Positions 36,001 through 45,759 are shown, counted from the first letter of the stretch. The stretch is DNA of 64,000 bases from Prosopocoilus inquinatus (GCA_036172665.1 CM069876.1:45167001-45231000); one strand, 5' to 3'. The notes: generated by a model from the sequence alone, not told the origin. A program made the numbers and translations.

Positions 36001-37826
36001 TTTTAATTTGTCCGTCAATCGTAATTGACGGAACAAATACAGCCATCCAGCAAAATTTTTAGTATATTGTTAAATTTACGATGTAAAGTGTTCTTTTCTT
36101 TTGGCCACGACAGTACCTATTTATTTATTTACTTTTTTTGATTTAGTAGTTGGTAGAAATGCTACCTAACTGTTGGGAAATTTCAAAAGCTTGTTCATTT
36201 GACATTTCTGTTATCATTTAACAAATTCAAAGTTAAAATGTGCAATTGCCGAGGCAGTATGTCAGGAAAAGAAAGAAACTACCTGAGTTTGAAAATGAGA
36301 CAAGCTCGAAAAAGTCACCAAAAATCACGTTCATCGATAAAAAAGGCTTCCGACAGAAACTAAAATTTTGACACTGACAACCGACAAATAAAGAAGAAAA
36401 ATAAAATAAAATAAACTTACATTTTTTTGGCATGGCTCGCATTTAGTTTAATTTGTTGCCGATCATAATTTTGGATTATTTATTCACTTTCCGTATAATT
36501 TCGGAAGGTCCGCATCGATTTTGTAAGCGCCACACTGGCTCAACCAGACGGTGATGGCAATTGCGTCAACGACAGATTGGTCATATCAGGCGGGGGTTCC
36601 CAAGTGCCAATACTCTGCGGCGAAAACAGCGGCCAACACGTGTACGTTGACTTTTATGAAGACCAGGACATCACCATCGCCGTCTCGACGAGTTCTTCAG
36701 TGGCCTTAGGGAGGAACTGGAACTTTAGGGTGACCCAAATAGCCTGCGCTTGCCCAACCAGAGGTAGGGTCTTCATTTTTACAAATAACTCCTACCTGAA
36801 ATTTAATTATTTTATTATAATTAATATTGACAGACACTGTAGGAGATTATATTATTAATTATTTTGTAATGGCAGCTCCCCCTGGTTGTCTTATGTATTA
36901 CACGGGAGCAACCGGAACTGTGCAGAGCTTTAATTATGGCAGCACGGCGAGCAATTCCCCAAATTCACTTGGGATGACTGGCACGAGACAGCTGGTTAAT
37001 CAGAATTATGGAATTTGTGTTGCGATGGTACCGGGCTATTGCTCGATAGTCTGGAGACAGTCCGCCACGGATTCGTTTACTGTCTCCAACGATACAGAAG
37101 CGGCAGAAATTGGAATGCCACATGCCGGCTTTGAAGGCCCCGAGTGTCTCAACGATTTTGTGGTTGTTCCTGCCCCCTACATAAACGGAACCCTTCATGG
37201 ATACGACAGGTTTTGCGGAAACTATTTTCCAACCATGACGAGTAAGTTTGAAGTCGTTCCGAATTACTTGGTGTTATAAGTTCAAAATTGTGTGAGGTTT
37301 ATTCCTAAAATACTGCAAAGAATGGAAGTGTTAAAATTACTCAAAATTCGCTAATAATAATTTCAACCGAAAGCAAGAAATTACAGTTTTCTGTAATTCC
37401 TCTTTCTCCAAAATCATCAAGCATTTCATTTGATTAAATTGGCGCTATCTAAAATGAATTATTTTATATTTACTTTAATATGTAAACCACGTAGGCGCTC
37501 AACTTGGGGCACAGTTGACGATAACGGATTTTAAATTTGCCTAAAAATAAAATGCGTTTTTTTTACTGACGCCGTGGAAGAAGGGGTTCGTCGTAGACTT
37601 GGCAACATCGCAGTGCGTTATCAACAGCACACAAAATGATAAATATTTTCAAAAGCGATTAACCGTTTTGAGAGTTGAAGGATTTGTTTTCTTTGTATTC
37701 CATTCTGTTGCAGCTTATTCCAAACCGTTCGTTCTAACGGTGGTAAATAACGGCAACGAAAGCGAAGACTCGGCAAACAGAGGATTCTCATTAGATTACA
37801 CTCAACAAAGATGCGCTAATACTTAA
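27059..37826 (+). CDS. secreted CUB-domain protein, gene B (six exons, 384 aa)
   Basis: Exons: 27059-27188, 31168-31326, 31393-31523, 36508-36763, 36876-37241, 37714-37826; phases agree throughout. Residues 1-25 are a signal peptide (LSLAIILSFCLTRVEG). Exon 2 carries the six-cysteine module (RFQNGVC, GTCYTRRQC, CAQNIGVCC). Exons 3-4 make a CUB domain (CGSTSSYNNTYF, GENSGQHVYVDF, WNFRVTQIAC). Exon 5 (GCLMYYTGATGTVQSFNYG) and exon 6 (YSKPFVLTVVNNG) match the C-terminal region of gene A. Exons 3 and 4 have exactly the same lengths as in gene A (131 and 256 nt) and every intron has the same phase, so the two are duplicates in inverted orientation. Intron 1 (4 kb) carries hairpin repeats, and intron 3 (5 kb) contains a whole ankyrin/SOCS gene on the other strand. 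Probably extracellular; function unknown. Confidence 0.9.
27502..28300. repeat. two hairpin MITEs (family M3) in gene B intron 1
   Basis: 27,502-27,640 and 28,128-28,300 share arms ATTGGAAAAGCACTCAACGT / ACGTTGAGTGCTTTTCCAAT (first base pairs vary) with CACTATCGATTGA inside. A partial relative is at 17,735-17,810, and a weaker one at 27,320-27,440. Confidence 0.75.
27931..27990 (+). repeat. GTATAGGCAAC hairpin, diverged copy
   Basis: AGTATAGGCAGAC with GGTTGCCTGCACTAAAGGC downstream. It carries the same outer framework as the intron 1 cluster, but with a changed loop. Confidence 0.5.
28430..30600 (+). repeat. tandem array of hairpin-bearing units in gene B intron 1
   Basis: Units of about 200-450 bp each contain a GACAAC or GGCAAT arm, a loop with AACACAGACGCTTGTATA and the arm GTTGCCTA, then CCGAAGGGGC and a T-rich tail (GTTAAAAATGTGTTAAATTT, CACTCAGANTATTCC). 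Hairpins lie at about 28516-28580, 28736-28792, 28931-28980, 29229-29280, 29538-29601, 30098-30160 and 30507-30568. The last two keep the 5' arm AGTATAGGCAA; the others have mutated it to TTAGACAAC or AGGACAAC. No ORF of substance. Confidence 0.75.
31662..33669 (-). CDS. ankyrin-repeat SOCS-box protein (ASB-like), 542 aa
   Basis: Exons (minus): 33669-33607, 33544-33369, 33051-31662; the large last exon alone gives over 450 codons. An acidic N-terminus (MESSAESDDEILYPYD) is followed by about seven ankyrin repeats at residues ~40-260 (DSRGFTALHVAVYC, RGETPLFISLFN, DGYTPLHSAVTA, TKVTPFMLALNT, EGSSTLFLALSS). The C-terminus is a SOCS box: a BC-box helix SLRELCRNEIRNVI and a Cul-box-like LPVPKAIQDIL near residue 530. 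In this architecture the SOCS box recruits elongin B/C and a cullin, and the ankyrin repeats pick the substrate for ubiquitination; the substrate is unknown. The mid region (~260-490) is helical, rich in Phe/Tyr/Cys, and unrecognised. The gene lies wholly inside intron 3 of CUB gene B, on the opposite strand. Confidence 0.88.
34398..34891. mobile_element. MITE M2 interrupted by a 326-bp foldback element
   Basis: The left half of M2 (CAATTACAGTTTCCTGTA) runs to 34,498 and the right half resumes at 34,825, ending GGCAACTGTAATTG. The insert 34,499-34,824 has ends GGGTTGCGTTCAGATTTATA and TATAAATCTAAGGGCAACCC, with an internal palindrome around TTGCCATGGCAAC. Located in gene B intron 3, upstream of the ankyrin gene. 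Confidence 0.75.
34916..35358. mobile_element. triple nest of inverted-repeat elements
   Basis: The outer ends GGGTTGCGTTCA (34,918) and TGAACGCAGCCC (35,352) enclose an M1-like MITE (34,956-35,169, ending GCGATAGAAAACACC). That MITE is itself split by the 136-bp hairpin 34,989-35,124, a relative of the 9741 hairpin. A further short hairpin (GAATATGAAACAG / CTGTTTCATATTC) is at about 35,180-35,236. Confidence 0.7.
35360..36507. other. rest of gene B intron 3, nothing recognised
   Basis: AT-rich intron without exon-like stretches or repeats that I could support. Confidence 0.5.
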
Positions 37827-37865
37827 AAGAAATTTAATAGCACGTCTCTGACATACTTATACAAA

Positions 37866-38101
37866 GTGAATCTTGAAATGTACCTCAGCCACAGCACAAA
37901 CTCCTTCGGCCTACGACAGTTCTCATCATGATCACATGCTTTGTCACTTAAAATGTAAGAGGAAGTTACGAAAGTTAATCATTGTGATATTATTAATCTA
38001 GACTATCATTATTAATGATGATTAATTAATTTTTGAAGCATGCTCTTATAAAATGTGAAGTTGATGTTGTGGCTGAGGTACATTTCAAGATTGACACTTG
38101 C
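37866..38101 (+). other. long-range hairpin in the gene B 3' untranslated region
   Basis: AATCTTGAAATGTACCTCAG at 37,871 and CTGAGGTACATTTCAAGATT at 38,075 are perfect complements over about 25 bp, separated by about 170 nt. Both lie between the stop codon (37,826) and the poly(A) signal at 38,214, so the mRNA could form this stem. Confidence 0.6.
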
Positions 38102-38213
38102 ATTCTGATTATGAATTGATAGTATTCTGCAACTGCATACCCTGCATTATCTTACTTGATCTTTTTTTTGTCCTGTACTTTATCGAATTATATGAATCTG
38201 TATTACGTTAATC

Positions 38214-38219
38214 AATAAA
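38214..38219 (+). terminator. poly(A) signal of CUB gene B
   Basis: AATAAA about 390 nt after the stop codon, the first canonical hexamer downstream. Confidence 0.5.
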
Positions 38220-38622
38220 ATTCAAACTCAGATGTTACTTTTGCAAGTTTATCAAGAAAAATAAAGAAAATTAAATGTTTTGTACCTTTCGCGATTTGTG
38301 GTCATCAGGTGTGCAGCTTTGCTTGTTTGCTAATAGCTTTAATGGTTACTATACGGTTACAAACTATTCAAACTCCGCAAGTGTGCATTTCCCCGAGGAC
38401 TTTTTGTAGAGAATTTCGCCTTCTCTACATATAAGCTGAGTTCGGAAATGCGCTCAATTTACTCTTTGAGCAAAAGTGTGAGCGAGAGCGACTGCGTTTC
38501 ACTGTATATAAGCGGGAATAAACCGGACAATTCAGAGGTGATTGATGAAAAAGATCGCATTGCCGAACGCAGCTATAGAAAGTTTGTGTTTGACAGACAT
38601 GGCTAGGCAACACTGTTGACGA

Positions 38623-38623
<1 letters not shown>

Positions 38624-38664
<41 letters not shown>
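38624..38664. repeat. (TA)n microsatellite
   Basis: About 20 AT dinucleotides, ending 80 nt before the PSMB1 start codon. Confidence 0.95.
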
Positions 38665-38669
<5 letters not shown>

Positions 38670-38743
38670 GTTGGCAATTGTGTTTGTCATCAGTGAGTTG
38701 CGGTTTTTGGAAGTTGTGTTTTGAAAAGTGATTTAACAGTACA

Positions 38744-39574
38744 ATGGCTATGATTATGAACGATTCGCTTCCACACTTCCCTGATTACGCTACAGGAGCT
38801 CCAACACAGCACCAATTCAACCCTTACGCCGATAACGGAGGGTGAGCATAAAACATAACCTACAAATCCATAACATGTATCAGCAAAACACGAAACGATT
38901 ACCATTCATTCAATTCTATTTTCTTAAAATATGCTTAAAGTATATTTAATTTATTCTTTAGGAGCGTGGTTGCGATTGCCGGCGATGACTTCGTAATTCT
39001 GGGCGCAGACACCCGTCTGAGTTCAGGCTTCTCCATTTACACGCGTGAACAAAGCAAGTTGTTCAAACTGTCGGATAAGACGGTGCTGGGTTGTGCCGGG
39101 TGCTGGTGTGACACTTTAACCTTGACCAGGATCGTGAAGGCACGCATGCAGATGTACGAGCAGGAGCATCACAAGACCATGTCGACCACGGCGGCAGCGC
39201 AGATGTTATCAACAATGCTTTATTACAAACGCTTTTTCCCTTATTACATTGCAAACATACTGGTTGGCTTGGATGCTGATGGGAAAGGTTGCGTGTACAG
39301 TTACGATCCCATCGGCCATTGTGAGAGAGCGACTTACAGAGCGGGAGGTTCTGCCGGAGCTCTATTACAGCCTCTGCTGGACAATCAGATTGGCCTGAAG
39401 AACATGCTGAACGTCCCGGACAAACCTGTTACAGTAGATAGGGCAATCGCCATTTTGAGAGACGTATTTATTTCAGCCGCTGAAAGAGATATTTACACCG
39501 GTGATAGCATCGACATTTGTGTTATTACTAAAGATGGAATCGAAACACAAGTGTTTCCCCTAAGAAAAGATTAA
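38744..39574 (+). CDS. PSMB1: 20S proteasome subunit beta type-1 (beta6), 236 aa
   Basis: Exons 38744-38841 and 38962-39574, a GT..AG junction in phase. The protein has the proteasome beta fold. A short pro-region (MAMIMNDSLPHF) leads to GSVVAIAGDDFVILGADTRL, where active beta subunits would have Thr1; this position is not a catalytic Thr, as expected for beta6. Further signatures are RFFPYYIANILVGLDADGKG, GGSAGALLQPLLDNQIGLKN and RDVFISAAERDIYTGDS, ending LRKD. It matches the beta6 family end to end at the usual length. It assembles into the inner rings of the 20S core. Orthologous to Drosophila Prosbeta6. Tail to tail with the HORMA gene, 192 bp apart. Confidence 0.97.
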
Positions 39575-39626
39575 TCCACAAACATTTAAATTATTACATG
39601 ATGTGTTTGGTGTAATATTAATTTTT

Positions 39627-39632
39627 AATAAA
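39627..39632 (+). terminator. poly(A) signal of PSMB1
   Basis: AATAAA 53 nt after the stop codon. Confidence 0.7.
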
Positions 39633-39766
39633 GCATAATTTGAAATTGGAAGTAACAATATTTTTAGGTAAGTATTAACAACATATTAAATAACATTAAT
39701 TTAAAGGAACAAACACAATTTTTTTTAAACACAAACAAATAACTTGGTAATGATGATTTTTTCAAC

Positions 39767-42254
39767 TTAGAATCTAAGTGCATATTTTTTTCGTTTAGCT
39801 TCATGTGATGTTTCAGCTTGAAATTGTTCATTGTTCTTGGTTTTTGTAAGCGAACGAGTTACTCTTTTCTTCTCTGTGCTGCTGATGTCGTCTTGAAACA
39901 CGTCCTCATCACCTAATTGCAAACTATCTGGCACGGCCACGGCGTTAAAAACTCTTAACGCGACAGCTTCTGCCATTTGGTAACTGAATTTTATCTTCCT
40001 GAAATTTTGATGTCATTGTCGATAAAATAGCTATTACTTCTAACTTAAATTCTTACTTATTATCCCCTTTTTCAATGACCTTAGCCTTTTTCAGCATTTC
40101 GCAAACACGATATTGTATCTTTTTAGGTAAGTACTTTAAAACTTCTTCAACTTTTTGATTGGAATCCTTGGAGTTTTTGCATTTTACTAAGCCAAGCCTG
40201 AAGTTAAACACAGTTATATCATTTATTATTTTCTAAAAGTAAACCAGAATTTGAAATACAGTACAGTATTATTACTAATTCATAAACATTTTAATATTCC
40301 TCTCCAGATATGAAAATTACCTTATTTTTTCATCTTGAGACATCATTATTTTTTTTTTAATTGAAAGTAATACATACCTCAGGGCCGCTATATCTTGCCA
40401 ACATGGAGTTTTAATACCAAGCAAGATTTTATCTGTGGCCGGCTGGTTTTCTCGTTTACAATAAATGCAAACATAAGGATCAGGAACCAAAACCGCCTTC
40501 TCAAAGCCAACACATGCAGTATGCTGCTGGCGCACACATACAGAACACACAATTGCTTGAATCCCACCAATTTCTTCGTTAATCTTGCAGAGGCACATGT
40601 ACTTTATTGGATTCTTGTCCAGTATGTCTACGTTTAAATCTGCTAGAACTAAAACATCAAAATTATTAATTTACTATTTTCATCAGAAAAGTATAAGAAC
40701 CTGCTGAGGTATCGGAGATTGTACAGATAGTTTTCTCAATTTCATTATTTTTAGGCTGAGTCAAGTCGATGATATTTTCCATAATTTTCTTTCCATTTTC
40801 ATTAATTTCATTTTCTTTGTCTTGAGGGTTTAAATCATCTGTAATGTCCTGAACTTCAATTTCTTCAACATTATCATCCAACGGTTGATTCGGCAAATTA
40901 TTTTCCTCTTCTTTGGGTATTCTATCTTCGCCCCCCTCGTTCTCATCATTAGAAAAATCGAGTCTTCTACTTGACTGTGTGCATCGAGGAGTTGAAAACG
41001 GTGTATCATTAAACTACAATAAAAGTAAAAAAGAAACCGAATGAAAATAATAAGCAACACTTACACACTGTCCTATTGCTCGGCATTTAATTTTATGATA
41101 ACCGGTATTCAAGTAGCCAACGCGAATCGGTGGCGATATAAAGTCTGGTAATTGTTGAACGAGAGGAATTGAATCGATGTGTTTCCGAAAGTGAGGAGGA
41201 CTGTAGTCTTTGGGAGTTGCTGAAACAAACCAAATGCTTATTTTGTTAAAATTAAATTTCTAGAACTGACTTTCGTTGAAGAATGAAATCTCAACTGTAA
41301 CATCTAGATTTGAAGGTAATTTTTTGTAACTCCCAAGCATCTCGATGTTTTTCATGAATTCAATTGAGGCTTTTATTACTTCTTCGGACTTTGGGAGAGT
41401 AGTGCTGCTGAAAATGTAGGCTAGTATACATAGATATTAGTATTTTGAAACGTACCTTTCGGGCTTTTCCTTGTATGTAAAAGAGAATTTATAATATTCC
41501 AGAATCTCGCTGGAGTCTTTATTCTTAAAGATTAAGTATAATTCACGCAACTAGAAAAAATCATGATGATATTTTTTATATGGAAGTAAACTCTGCTACA
41601 TACGTGTTTATTTTCTATAGCGTGTGCAGCTCCTTTGGCTGCGTAATACACAGAAACAGCAATGGGGTCTTCTGAGTTCGATTTGCAAGCCATGTACTTG
41701 TATTCTTTAACAGTGCGCACTTCAAAGGCACTCGGATCAACGCTGGCTCTGTGATAAACTATATTAACAAGTGATACTTTCACTAGATGCTTTACGAAAC
41801 GGACTGACGCCATGTAGGATGTAACAGCCGTGTTCTGAAAATTAAATATTTTACAGATATTTAAGACTAATTCCTTAAGGTTACAATTAAAACTTTAATA
41901 ATTATGCATTATTGCATTCAAATCCCTTGCAAGTTAAAATATATGAATTCAAAATTACCGCCAAAAATTAACAGCCAATCAAATTTAGGCGTTTGCTTTT
42001 TGTACTGAAATGGTTGCCTTTTTCAAATAAATTACGTAGGTAATAATAAAATCGGTTGCTAATTACAAATAAGTAATAAAATGACGCAAGTAAATACAAT
42101 TTTAATATTCCGAGACGACAGAAAAATAAAATTGCACTTCAAGCGCCATCTTGTTCCGCTTGATTGGATTTGAAAAAATAAAATTTAATGTTTACATTGA
42201 AGAACAATTTGCAGTAATACGTACCATAGAATTTTGAAACTTACAAACGATCAT
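39767..42254 (-). CDS. HORMA-domain meiotic axis protein with PHD finger and winged helix, 534 aa
   Basis: Nine exons (minus): 42254-42225, 41834-41604, 41550-41456, 41407-41271, 41219-41065, 41013-40701, 40648-40378, 40197-40057, 39998-39767; all phases agree. Residues ~10-215 are a HORMA domain: SVRFVKHLVKVSLVNIVYHR, EILEYYKFSFTYKEK, VEISFFNETTPKDYSPPHF. An acidic, low-complexity linker follows (~217-330). Then comes a C4HC3 PHD finger (MCLCK, VCSVCVRQQHTAC, YVCIYCKRE) and a winged-helix-like segment (VEEVLKYLPKKIQYRVCEML, then KVIEKGDNKKIKFSY). The tail is basic and may hold the HORMA closure motif (inference). Hop1/HORMAD proteins build the meiotic chromosome axis and promote break formation and homologue choice. 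Three more candidate first exons lie upstream. Confidence 0.9.
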
Positions 42255-42860
42255 TGTGTGGTTTGTTTAATTCGTGCAACAATGAAAATGATTTTAAAAA
42301 TGCGTTAACGCAGTGCGTTGCAACAAAGCGTAGGTAACCACGAACATAAAACAACTGAATAAACGACTCACATGAAATTAGCTCAATATACCATTAGTTT
42401 TAATTGATTTTGTTCATTCTGCTTGTTTAATTAAAAAAAAAATATTGTTTCAGTGTTATAATTATTTCCTCGTAATCCAATAAGAAATGTAAAATAATAA
42501 AATTTAATTAATTAATTGATTAAAAATCAAATTAAATTCAAACGTAAATTAACAGAAAACGTCCCGTCAGCGTCATATCGAATTGTGTGGTTTTTGCAAT
42601 AAACGCAGAAGCTCCAATTTTTTGAATTTGCCGCCAATTTAAACAGCCAAAAAGTTGCAAGAAAATGACAAGATGATCACTAACTAGATTATTTATAAAT
42701 TTTATATAAAAAGGAAAAAAAACGATGATTCACAACTGCCACCCGCCATCTTGCCGTGCTTGCCAATAACGAAGCTACCCGCCATCTTGCCGATAAAGAA
42801 GCTGCGATTACGCGCTCGAAATTTCAAAGTTTGCATCAAATAAAAAGTTGCAATACTCAC

Positions 42861-42890
42861 TGCGGAACTTTGCATCTGACACAGGGCCAT
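42861..42890 (-). CDS. alternative first coding exon of the HORMA gene, copy 2
   Basis: ATG plus nine codons (MALCQMQSSA) followed by the donor GTGAGT, in phase 0 as needed to join the exon at 41,834. Aligned with the proximal first exon (MIVCKFQNSM) it keeps Met1, Cys4, Gln7 and Ser9. No transcript evidence is available here. Confidence 0.5.
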
Positions 42891-43493
42891 CGTACGAATT
42901 GTTTAATTCCAGTTACGATAATTATAAACAACAAACAACAATATTCTCACTTGAAATGCTGAGAGACGGAAGCGTTTCTAGGGCGTTAAACAATAAAACA
43001 ATTGAATACAACCGCCTGCCGCCTGGTTGTCATGTTGCCATCACTTGTTTTAAATTTATTATTGATTGTTAATAAATTGTTAACACCAACATGAACTAAA
43101 TAATGATTAAAGCGAAAATTAACAAAATATATTTAAATGACATTCACGTTCGGTCGTAGTTAATTTTCATTGCTTTGCAAGAACGCGTTTAAACATAGTA
43201 AATACAGGCTTAGCCGTTTGAATTAACCGCCAATTTAATCAGCCAATCAGAATTCACCTGCGCTGAAATTTAAATAATAAGTTGTTCTTTACATCAAATT
43301 TATTTATTTAAGTTCAAACATGGTTCAAAAAGATTACTTTTTATTAGATTAGTTGACTTTTAATTGGATTATTTACGTAAAAAGGAAAAACCCGGCAATG
43401 GATTCACAGCCGCCATCTTGCCGGCTAAGAAAGCTGCCGAATACGCGCTACAAACTTCAAAGTTTGCATCAAATAAGAAATTGCAATACTCAC

Positions 43494-43523
43494 TGCGGAA
43501 CTTTGCATCTGACACAGGGCCAT
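43494..43523 (-). CDS. alternative first coding exon of the HORMA gene, copy 3
   Basis: Identical in sequence to the copy 2 exon (MALCQMQSSA) with the same GTGAGT donor, in the third tandem copy of the upstream region. Confidence 0.45.
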
Positions 43524-44102
43524 CGCACGAATTGTTTAATTCCAACCACAATAATTATAAACAACAATATTTTCGCTTGAAACGCCGAGAGACGGAAGCG
43601 TTTCTAGGGCGTCAAACAATAAAACAATTGAATGCAACCGCCTGGTTGTTCTGTTGCCGGGACTTCGTTTTAAATTTATTATTGATTGTTAATAAATTGA
43701 ACATGAACTAAGTAAAGATTAAAGCGAAAATTAAGAAAATTTTTAAGTGAAGCTCAGATTCGCTCGTGTTTAATTTTCATTGCTTTGTAAAATTGCGTTT
43801 AAACACAATAAGTGCCGCCAGTGCAGGCTTAACTGTTTGAATTGACCGCCGATTTAATCAGCCAATCAGAATTCATCTGCGCTGAAACTGAAATGAGTTG
43901 TTCTTTCTATCAAAATTATTTATTTAAGGTGACACACGGTGCGAATAGATCATTTCTAAATAGATTATTTGATTTTTAATTGGATTATTAATTTACGTAA
44001 AAGGAAAAAACCCGGCGATGAATTCACAGTTGTCATCTTGCCCGCGAAGAAATTTGCTGAATATGCGCTACAAACTTCAAAGAAAAAGCGGCCAATACTC
44101 AC

Positions 44103-44132
44103 TGCGGAACTTTGCATCTGGCATAGGGCCAT
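44103..44132 (-). CDS. alternative first coding exon of the HORMA gene, copy 4
   Basis: Same ten residues (MALCQMQSSA) and donor. It differs from copies 2-3 by two bases, both synonymous (CTG/CTA, TGT/TGC). Confidence 0.45.
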
Positions 44133-44450
44133 CGTACGAATTGTTTAATTCAAGCTACGATAATTAAAAACAACGATATTTTTCACTTGAAATGCCCAGA
44201 GACGAAAGCGTTGCTACCGCGGCACCAAACAGGAAACAATTGAATAAAACCCCTTGTTGCCGACATTTTAAATTTATTACTGACGTTACCAACATAAGAA
44301 ATTAATATTTTTGAATTTGTTATCATTTTCTGTTTATTACAAATATTCAGACCTTCTTGCCAAATTTATTTTTATTTTATTATAATCTTCAATTTAACTC
44401 GAAATGAACTTAGACACACTTATTTTTTTAATAATTAGTAAACCAAAGGT

Positions 44451-44684
44451 GCTTTCTTTTTCTTAAAAGTTTGAATCGTGTTTCGAATAGTTTGGACCTG
44501 AATTTCGTAGTTGTTGCAACAAAACACCTGACTTGAATTTTTGATTGATAGTTCATTTGTAAATAACCATAATTCAGTCCAAACAAGTTTTAAAAATAGA
44601 GAGATTCAAAGAAAAGAATGTCCGTTTTTGAATCAAAACAGGTTTGGATTACGTTTCTGTGAGCGAAAGAAAGCACCTCAAGTC
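44451..44684. mobile_element. MITE family M1, reverse orientation
   Basis: Starts GGTGCTTTCTTTTTCTTAAA and ends GAGCGAAAGAAAGCACC. Full length, just beyond the HORMA upstream repeats. Confidence 0.8.
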
Positions 44685-44864
44685 GCTGTAGCGATCAATT
44701 CATGATCAAATTAAGCTTTTTGCTGCCTAAGAAGACTAGGAAAATAAGACAAAACATTGCTTTGTATATTCTTAGAAATATCACGAAATTATTCTTAAAA
44801 ATTAACAAACTTACTTAAAAAAATATTTTCACAAGAACAAACATAAATAATTATTTAAAACAAA

Positions 44865-45476
44865 CTATTTCAGGTGTCCGTTTTCGACCATAGTCTTCAC
44901 ATGCTTGCTTATCGCGCACAGAGGATCCTTCTTAAAGTCCTTGTTCTTCAGCACCTCTTTAAATATTCCCACTTGTTTAACGAAGTCCTTCTTGCGCTTA
45001 CTTGCCTTTTCAATGCCCCGGACCTTCGTCGAAGTCATCGGCTGCTTCGAATCCTTGCCACTACTCTTCAGAAGCGAATTCAATGACGGAAGCGCATCGT
45101 GCAAGGGATTCGTGTCTCCAATCACTGTGTTCTTCTGCCGCCTCTTTCTCAACCTGCGCTCCTTTTTCAGTTGGTTCACCACATCGATCTTCCTCAGGAG
45201 CAGCTCTCTGCGCAGCTTCAACTTGTCCTTCTTTTTTAAGGCCTTATCGCCGCCGAGCTCTGATTTGAGGGACTTGTAGGATTTAATGCTGACGGTATCG
45301 TCGTTGAGTTTTCTTGTTAAGCTGTTCACATCTATGTTAATCCCAGCGAATACGTTATCTGGAGGTGTGAGTGTTATTGGAGCTGATTCAGTTTGTGTAT
45401 CCGGAGGTTCCTCTGAAGGGTTTGGTTTCACTTTCGAAGGGGTGTGTAATTTGCGACGATTTCTTTGCTTTCCCAT
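44865..45476 (-). CDS. SLX9: ribosome biogenesis protein SLX9 homologue (FAM207A family), 203 aa
   Basis: Single-exon minus-strand ORF starting MGKQRNRRKLHTP; an ATG ten codons upstream is also open, but MGK is the family start. Family signatures are NVFAGINIDVNSLTRKL, the basic block KKKDKLKLRRELLLRKI, TVIGDTNPLHDALPSL, and the C-terminal VGIFKEVLKNKDFKKDPLCA ending in ISKHVKTMVENGHLK. SLX9 is a nucleolar factor needed in yeast for 40S/ITS1 processing and export. The length is near that of animal homologues. A MITE (45,560-45,755) lies directly upstream. Confidence 0.88.
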   Translation of the reverse strand: MGKQRNRRKLHTPSKVKPNPSEEPPDTQTESAPITLTPPDNVFAGINIDVNSLTRKLNDDTVSIKSYKSLKSELGGDKALKKKDKLKLRRELLLRKIDVVNQLKKERRLRKRRQKNTVIGDTNPLHDALPSLNSLLKSSGKDSKQPMTSTKVRGIEKASKRKKDFVKQVGIFKEVLKNKDFKKDPLCAISKHVKTMVENGHLK

Positions 45477-45559
45477 TATATTTGAGGTTATGGTTTTCTT
45501 CAACACGCGAAATTATTTCGAGCATGGTTGCCATGTTGGAGAATTCGAAAGCAAAAAAA

Positions 45560-45755
45560 TTGTACACAATTACAGGGAACTGTAATTTTTCTTTCTTCAA
45601 AATGATCCTGCTTAAACACGACTTTACAGGTTTTACAAAAGTTTTGAACTTGTCAAATCTGAAAGCTTTCAAAATTTTGTGTTATCTGTCAAGTCGTATT
45701 AAACAGTCCATTTTGGAGAGAGATAAGTTACAGGAAACTGCAATTGTATACTATT
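45560..45755. mobile_element. MITE family M2 upstream of SLX9
   Basis: Palindromic ends CAATTACAGGGAACTGTAAT and TTACAGGAAACTGCAATTG, with TGTCAAATCTGAAAGCTTTC inside. Only ~85 bp from the SLX9 start codon, so it may overlap promoter or leader. Confidence 0.75.
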
Positions 45756-45759
45756 TTTT

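Larger units (their letters stand above)
41940..44290. repeat. four tandem copies of the HORMA gene 5' region (~595-675 bp each)
   Basis: The landmark CCGCCAATTTAATCAGCCAA recurs at about 41,957 (diverged), 42,631, 43,226 and 43,845. Each copy runs through a first-exon block and an AACAATAAAACAATTGAAT-like segment. The copy nearest the gene is the most diverged. Each contains one 30-nt candidate first exon with a donor. Confidence 0.8.

Noticed and set aside
42756..43711. Plus-strand ORFs of 60-115 codons in the tandem copies upstream of the HORMA gene
   Set aside because: They parallel the repeat period, share no domain, and run antisense to the better-supported first-exon structure.
44905..45279. 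Plus-strand ORFs over SLX9
   Set aside because: Shadows of the lysine-rich SLX9 coding strand (Leu/Phe/Ser-rich reverse text).
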